A DNA stretch of 64,000 nucleotides from Myrmaecium sp. VS I D KN 1 (lineage: Eukaryota; Ascomycota; Dothideomycetes; Valsariales; Valsariaceae): assembly GCA_019775845.1 (NCBI GenBank), contig JADQAV010000043.1, forward strand, positions 248,001 through 312,000. The letters run 5' to 3'. Made by a program: the position numbers and the translations under genes. Shown piece after piece: positions 58,101 through 64,000 of the stretch; positions within the stretch are counted from its first letter, which is position 1; every line of letters begins with the position of its first letter. The notes below the pieces were generated by a model. The model was not told where the DNA came from and ran no database searches. It saw only the letters and a program-made list of their open reading frames with translations.

Positions 58101-61100
58101 TGAACATGCAAAATCTAGTACGCGACAGCCCACGCAGCCTAACAAACCTTCAGGAGCAACGCCTGAACTCACGGTCGCTCTGTTGATGGACGCTTATGAG
58201 ATCCACATAGCCCTTCTCGAATCTCTCACCTGGTCAATCGCTGGTGGCATTGGGAGAGTGTCTGCAACTCCCGCTTTGGAAGGTCACGTATCTATCAACG
58301 TCGACTTCGACTTGGAAAAGCATAGGCACCAGATGCTGAGCGGTGCACCGAAAAACCGGAATACGATAGCTTCTCTCGATCTGCCACCCGTCAATGGGCA
58401 TGTCGTGGTTGTCCGGTCGGACCAGAATACGTCGGTAAAGGTTTCCAGCACAATTGAGACCATTGTCTTGGACGCCTCAGCTCTTCATGGCATGTTCACC
58501 ACCCTTAATCGACCCGAAATGGAAGGTGTATTCCATGCAATCCGTGAAGACATCGGTGTGCTTGCCTATCACTTCAAGGAAGCGTTTCCGCAGTCATCTT
58601 CAGAAGTTGCGTCTAAGCGACAGTCCGACGCTCCGCGACCGGTCGTCTACGATGTCAACACGATATTGGCCGGCTTGCACGTGTTGGCTAGTGCCCCGGC
58701 ACAGGCAAAAGAGGGCACAACATCGAAACTCCTAGTCAAGATTGGTCCAGTCGATATTCGAGCACTTAACACTACACCGGATGGCCAGGTCATTCTCCCT
58801 TTCCCTGAGATTCACAGCCACCTACAACATGTAGGCGTGCATTTGACGATCAGTGACGGCGCAAAGGAACATGAGGCAGGCAACATCTCACTGGCGGCGG
58901 TTTTGCATTGTACGTTCCGAAGGCATAGTGCCGAGGAAGTGAAGAGAGCATATCGGCTGAAGATTGCTGAGCTCGAGATCAACCTCTTCACTGAGACTGC
59001 GTCTGCTGTCGTTGATCTCCTCAATCATCTACAAGACCGAATCAAGAATCTTGATCTTTCCAGGGAAAAGAAGTATCTTCAGCGGCTGAGGCAACCTAAG
59101 AGGCGGCCACCCAGCATTGCCATCAACGCTCCTGACCCAGACTCACATTCGAGTGCTGATATGAGCTCGACGTCTAGCGGACTTTTCGGGTCGGCATATT
59201 CTGTGGAGCTTCTCAAACCAAGGATCAGCTGGATCGTGGGTGGTTCCGTCCCCCCATACCAAAACCGAGAGACTGAGGACCTTGTGCTATCGTTCCGCAG
59301 AATCAATTTGTCGACGAGGACAGAAGATACTGCGCGGCTGATGATAGAAAACATGCAACTGCAAATGGTCCCTGCATCTGCTGATAAGTTCATGCGGTCA
59401 CAAAATTCTGCCTTGTTGCCAGAGGTCGTATTCAATGCCTCTTACAGCTCGACAAAGAGTGACCGTAGGCTAGCATTCCAAGCCGCTGGGAAGTCCCTTG
59501 ACCTTAGACTGGAATCTCGGTTTGTCTTGGGCGTGAGCGTGCTGCAGCGATCGATGTATCTCGCTGGCGAAAAATTCCGCACAGCTTCTGCGATCTGGGG
59601 AAGTACCAAAACGCCATCGGGTACTCCACGAGAGAATGTGTTTGGCAAGAAGAGATTGGCCTCATTGGTTGTGGATGCGGATTTCGCCGGAGCAGTTGTC
59701 CAACTTCAGGGGTCTTCAAGGGAGCGTCCGACCTCCGACAACTCGGGAAGCAGGCGGCCTCGGGCCCCTACAAAAGGGAGATATGGACAATTCAGCACAG
59801 GCGATTCCACGGCAAGCACATCTCTTCGTGCTCCTGGTTTAGCAGTCAAAGTCCAATACATCGATGGCGGCCAGGAGCCGTCGTTGAACGGTGAACTGAA
59901 GATTGATGCATCCTCAAACACGCTATATCCTTCAGTTGTTCCGTTGATTGCGGACATATCCGACAGCGTGAAAGAGATTGTCAAGATGGGCGAAGATTCT
60001 CCTAAACCGTCAGCACCATCATTACCGAAACCCAGCGCCAAAAACCCCGATGATGAGAATATCATAACTGCAGATCCTTCGACTATCCTGGGTAGAACCC
60101 AGCTGAACCTGGGGATCAGGATTTGCAAGCAAGAGTTCAGTCTCAGCTGTCAACCTATTGCTAGGGTTGCTGCTATGGCCCGTTTTGAAGATGTCTATGT
60201 CACAGTCAACAGTGTGAGGTCCGTTGAATATGGTCATTTCTTTGCAATATCCGGAAACCTTGAACAGCTACACGCTTCCGTCCAGCATGTCTATTCGCGA
60301 GAATCGACCTTCGCCATTGGCGTACAATCGATTGTTCTCTCGTTGATGAACAGCAAGCACGTCAGTGGAACTAGCGGGATATCAGCGATCCTCAAGATTA
60401 GCCCAACGAAGACACAGATCAACGCCCGTCAGCTGCAAGACTTCCTTCTCTTCCGAGAGATTTGGATCCCGCCGGAAATTCGCCAGTCATCCGACAAAGC
60501 CGACGCAGCTGCCCAAAGCAGCGAGTCTACAGAGTACCTGGTTCAGCGCTATCACCAGGTTGCTGCCTCTGCGGCATTCCCGTGGAATGCTACCATTGCC
60601 ATCCAGGAGTTGCTTGTTGATCTTGACCTGGGTCAGTCAATTGGCAAGTCCACGCTGAAGATCAAGAATGTCTGGGCATCCTCCAAGAAGAGCTCGAACT
60701 GGGAACAGAACCTTTGTGTCGGTGCCGAGCGGATAGGTGCTGAAAGCGTTGGGCGTCTCTCTGGATTCCTTGACCTCGCCGGGCTCCGGGTCCGGACTTC
60801 GATAAGCTGGCCGGAAAAGAAGGCAACGGCGCGCCAGACACCACTCATCCAGGCCTCGATAGGAATCGAGGAGCTACGTATTAAAGCTGGGTTCGACTAT
60901 CAGTTATTCGCTGTAGCCGACATTGCCGCGTTCGAATTTCTCATGTACAACGTGCGGGAACGGGACGCCGCTGCCGGCGACCGTCTGGTTTCACTCCTTG
61001 ACGGTGCAAAGGTACATGTGTTCTTCACCTCCACCAGTGCCTCTCAAGGCTTAGCGTTGTTCCAGGCGCTAGAAAGGCTTGTCCAGGAGAACCAGTCTGC

Positions 61101-62052
61101 ATATGCGCAGTCTTTGAAGGATATTGAGAAGTTCCTCCGACGAAAGTCTTCCACCGTTACGCCGAGGTCCACTTCGCAACCGGTAATCGCGCCGTCCAAA
61201 ATCGATGAAGGCCGGACCAAGGCGCCAATATCTCTGCACACAGATGTGGTGGTAACCCTCGGTTCAGTGACCGTCGGTGCCTTCCCGAACGTCTTTACGG
61301 ATCAGCAGATCCTCATTCTCCAAGCATCTGACACTCAGGCGCGGTTTATGGTTAACCTGGACCGCAATAATAGAATCCACAGTGCCCTTGGCATGACCCT
61401 CGGCCAACTGAGTGTAGCCCTGGCATCCATCACCCAGCCGAAGCAGACCAAGCACCTTCCCGACCTCACCGTAGAGGATGTCGTCTCTGCCGCCTCTTCC
61501 TCCCGCGGCGGAACCATCCTCCGTGTCCCTAAGGTCCTGGCCAGGATGCACACCTGGAACGCAGCTGACTCGAACACCATCGAGTACATCTTCAAGAGTT
61601 CGTTCGAGGGCAAGGTTGACGTCGGCTGGAACTACTCCCGCATCTCGTTCATCAGAAACATGTGGTCCAACCACTCGCGCAGCCTAGCCTCCCGCCTGGG
61701 CAAGCCGTTGCCGGAATCCGCCGTCAAGATTACCGCCGCATCCACCGAAGAGGCCGAGGGGAGGGCGGGTGGTGAGGGCGCGCTTGCGCGCGAAGACCGC
61801 GCGGGCGAGCGCGACAAGATCACCGCCGAGGTCAACTTGCCGCAAAGCCGCTACGAGTACGTCCCGCTCGAGCCGCCTGTGATCGAGACGCCGCAGCTGC
61901 GGGATATGGGCGAGGCGACGCCGCCCTTGGAGTGGATTGGATTGCATCGGGATCGTCTGCCGAATGTGACGCACCAGATCGTGATTGTGACGCTGCTTGA
62001 GGTGGCTAAGGAAGTGGAGGATGCGTACGGGAGGATACTTGGGGCGAGTTGA
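52172..62052 (+). CDS. CSF1: Csf1-type bridge-like lipid-transfer protein
   Basis: Csf1 belongs with animal Tweek/BLTP1 proteins, which form long hydrophobic channels that move lipids between the ER and other membranes. Exons 52172-52227, 52276-52311 and 52368-62052 give 3258 residues; yeast Csf1 is about 2960. The two short introns (48 and 56 bases) fall in the N-terminal anchor, and splicing restores SGFNWIFLVELFMCGILTLF, FLFYFNRLFATLVSYGIRAY, TWHHYRAYVDIQALQFSFLG and GRIFFKGIRYHGHNQTILVH, the family's most conserved block. One helix near residues 19-40 anchors the protein. The rest is a single 9.7-kb exon with alternating beta-rich segments and a few low-complexity loops, such as the Ser-rich part near residue 1190 and the charged loop near residue 3140. 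It looks complete and unbroken. Confidence 0.93.
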
Positions 62053-62922
62053 GCGGAGATGGGTGTTGTCTTCTTAGGGGTGTCTACTTTTTCATATCAC
62101 ATACTCCGTATACTTACCTACTTTTCCGTGACTAGCGGGATCATTCTTCGGGCGCAGGGATAGGATTGATTTTTGGGGGGTGGAGGGCGGGGTTTCCTGG
62201 TTTTCACACTTGTTTGTTAATTCTAATATATCCTTGTCTAATTCCGCAGATAAAATCAATTCCATTTCGCCTTGATCTATAATTGTGCGTTTGTATCCGC
62301 CTAATTTTTCTTCTATCTCATTCATCTTTCCGCAACATATCGCTCTATCGACTGCAGCATTAGCCTTGTGAGTCCAGCCCGTCCCTAAATGTGGCAGATG
62401 ATCGCGAAGAAATCATGCTGCTCTTGTCGCCGCCTATAGCAGCCGGGGCGAGACGTTACAATCTGTCAGCCCTTCTAGCCAATCACATGCCCCGACATTC
62501 CAAAGGGGGTAATATCGGATCGCACAGAATCCGCGCGTTGAACGTCGCGATGATGGGAGCGCTGCAGTGCAGCAGGCGCTCGCTCCCTCAGATACGGAGT
62601 GGCTGGCTATCCGGTGCTCCGATTCACCGACGAATCCAGCGCTCCCAATTGGCTACAGTTTCATGAAGAAGTCATCAAAGGCATGAAAGTCAGGTATGTA
62701 GCATTTTCTTAGATTGCGTGAGGTAGTCATCGTGCGCGCGGATCGCGCAATCCTCTGATTCGTGTGAAAGAAGCTATCAGATCCAGCCTGAAAGGCGAAC
62801 AAACAAGCGAGCAATGCTCTTTGGCCTCATCATACATGACAGATGTCGGGAAAATAAAGGGTTATACAAGATTTGGCGGGTTTAGATCGATTAGTTAAAC
62901 TCCCTCTAAATACTTGACCCTT
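62053..62922. other. Intergenic, convergent 3' region
   Basis: This 870-base gap lies between the stops of CSF1 and the carnitine acetyltransferase. Bases 62080-62330 are AT-rich. No coding frame or repeat of note is visible. Confidence 0.55.
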
Positions 62923-64000
62923 CTACAGTTTCGCCTTAGGCTGCTCGAGGGAAGGTAGCATAAGATCTCTGATATCACCAGCGGCCTCATTGATGTAAAA
63001 GCTCATACGCTCGCAGCCCAGGCCTTTGGAGACGATGTTGAACTGGAGGCTGTTCTCGTTGATCATATATGCAATACTAAGAGTATAGTCAGCAGGGTGC
63101 ATACACATGGCGGCTATCGTGGATTCACTTACCCCCACCCATCATCAACGACCTGGCTCCATCCGTATCCATTGAAGTATTCCGAACTCAGCTGGCTGCT
63201 GCTGATGAACCAGTGGCTGCTATACGCATACGCCGGGTCCTGATACAGCGCCGGCACCGCCTCGCCTTCCTTCAAACACTTCTTCAGCCCAAACAGATGG
63301 CGGTCGACGCCCCGGCCGTCGCTGGCGTCCGAGATGTACTTGACGTGCGCGTCGAGCGCTTGCCGGAAGAGCTTCTGGCACTCTTCGGCGGGGACGTTGG
63401 GGTCGGCCATGGCGTTGCAGAACGCCACGCTCTCGTCGGACACGGTGCGGCACGTTTCGGTGCGGCCTTGCTGGAAGCGACGGGTGGAGGCGGACTCGTA
63501 CGTCGGTCGGTTCTTGCCGTAGAACTTATGGTAGGCGAGCTGGATGACCATCTGGACGTAAGCGTCGGGGCTGCACTTGAACTTCTTGATGAGGCCCTTG
63601 CCGTAGCCCTGGTAAGCTTGGACGCGCAGTTCGTGCTGGCCGAATTGGCGATCGAAGTGCCGTTGAGCGGCAAGGATGTCTTCTTGTAGCTCCGAGTTGA
63701 GGTGGAACTTGAGTGGCGCAGGCTCCGGGAGACTGCTGCGGACGGACGGATTGTCGAAATCAAGACCGTTGGTAAAGATGAGCATGTTGGCGTAATCGTT
63801 GAGACGGTGAGTCGGCGTCCCGTCCATCATACTGTGCTCACCCATGAAACCAGAAGTGCCGTTGTCGTTGATAATGAACTGGAGAGGCTTATCGAACCAG
63901 CGATTGGAGCCGTCGCCGTGCCAATATTGGTGGGCACGTTCCTCGAGAGTTACAGGAGCAGCATCGTCAAGGCAGACGACGAAGGATGCAGACTCGATGG
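62923..64000 (-). CDS. CAT2: Carnitine O-acetyltransferase, peroxisomal/mitochondrial type (5' partial)
   Basis: The enzyme moves acetyl groups between CoA and carnitine so that acetyl units can cross organelle membranes. Visible exons on the minus strand are 64000-63133 (running off the window) and 63076-62923, with a 56-base intron. The catalytic His is in GFMGEHSMMDGTPT (codon 63836-63834). Downstream lie the acyltransferase signature YESASTRRFQQGRTETCRTV, then HLFGLKKCL, and VDDGWGIAYMINEN, which is created by the splice. The last three residues, AKL, are a type 1 peroxisomal targeting signal. In yeast and Aspergillus one CAT2/acuJ gene serves both peroxisomes and mitochondria through alternative N-termini; the N-terminus is outside the window, so this cannot be checked here. 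The gene symbol is by family similarity. Confidence 0.9.

Noticed and set aside
1-64000. Transfer RNA, ribosomal RNA and small nuclear RNA genes
   Set aside because: Looking for B-box-like words and conserved RNA cores by eye gave only isolated partial matches without foldable cloverleaf context; a covariance-model scan would be needed to exclude them fully.

Overview
The window is nuclear DNA of a filamentous ascomycete (Pezizomycotina). The genes carry short introns (mostly 50-150 bases) with GTRNGT-type donors, CTNAC-like branch sites and YAG acceptors. They include families typical of these fungi: a MedA/ACR1/REN1-type developmental regulator, a LaeA-like methyltransferase, an OM14-type outer-membrane protein, LSm4, MIA40 and the giant bridge-like lipid-transfer protein Csf1. 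The exact class cannot be fixed from sequence alone. Exon boundaries below were placed by eye from splice signals, reading phase and family motifs.

Left part (1-17.8 kb): the 3' end of a small multi-pass membrane protein; a gamma-glutamyltranspeptidase on the minus strand; mitochondrial release factor MRF1; a LaeA-like methyltransferase and an O-methyltransferase read outward from one 1.1-kb promoter region; a DUF2231 membrane protein; a CCCH zinc-finger protein; and a basic fungus-specific protein with conserved Cys/His.

Middle (19.5-31.7 kb): a secretory-pathway single-pass membrane protein with a proline-rich tail, LSM4, a 1172-residue mitochondrial PPR protein with an acidic six-residue repeat, MIA40, and an OM14-family protein whose message appears to contain a two-nucleotide exon. 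Several neighbours act in mitochondria, which may be chance.

From 31.7 to 41.3 kb I find no convincing gene. This 9.6-kb stretch is full of microsatellites and leads into medA, so it is probably a long promoter and leader. Right part (45.6-64 kb): a Ser/Pro-rich protein of unknown role, an Ost-alpha/TMEM184-type seven-helix protein with very small 5' exons and a 13-bp tandem repeat just after its stop, CSF1 (9.7 kb in one exon after two tiny ones), and the 3' part of a carnitine acetyltransferase ending in the peroxisomal signal AKL.

I found no rRNA, tRNA, CRISPR array or intact transposon, and no clearly new multi-gene system. The most unusual items are the two-nucleotide exon, the gene desert in front of medA, the post-stop tandem repeat and the 26-bp palindrome at 27705.
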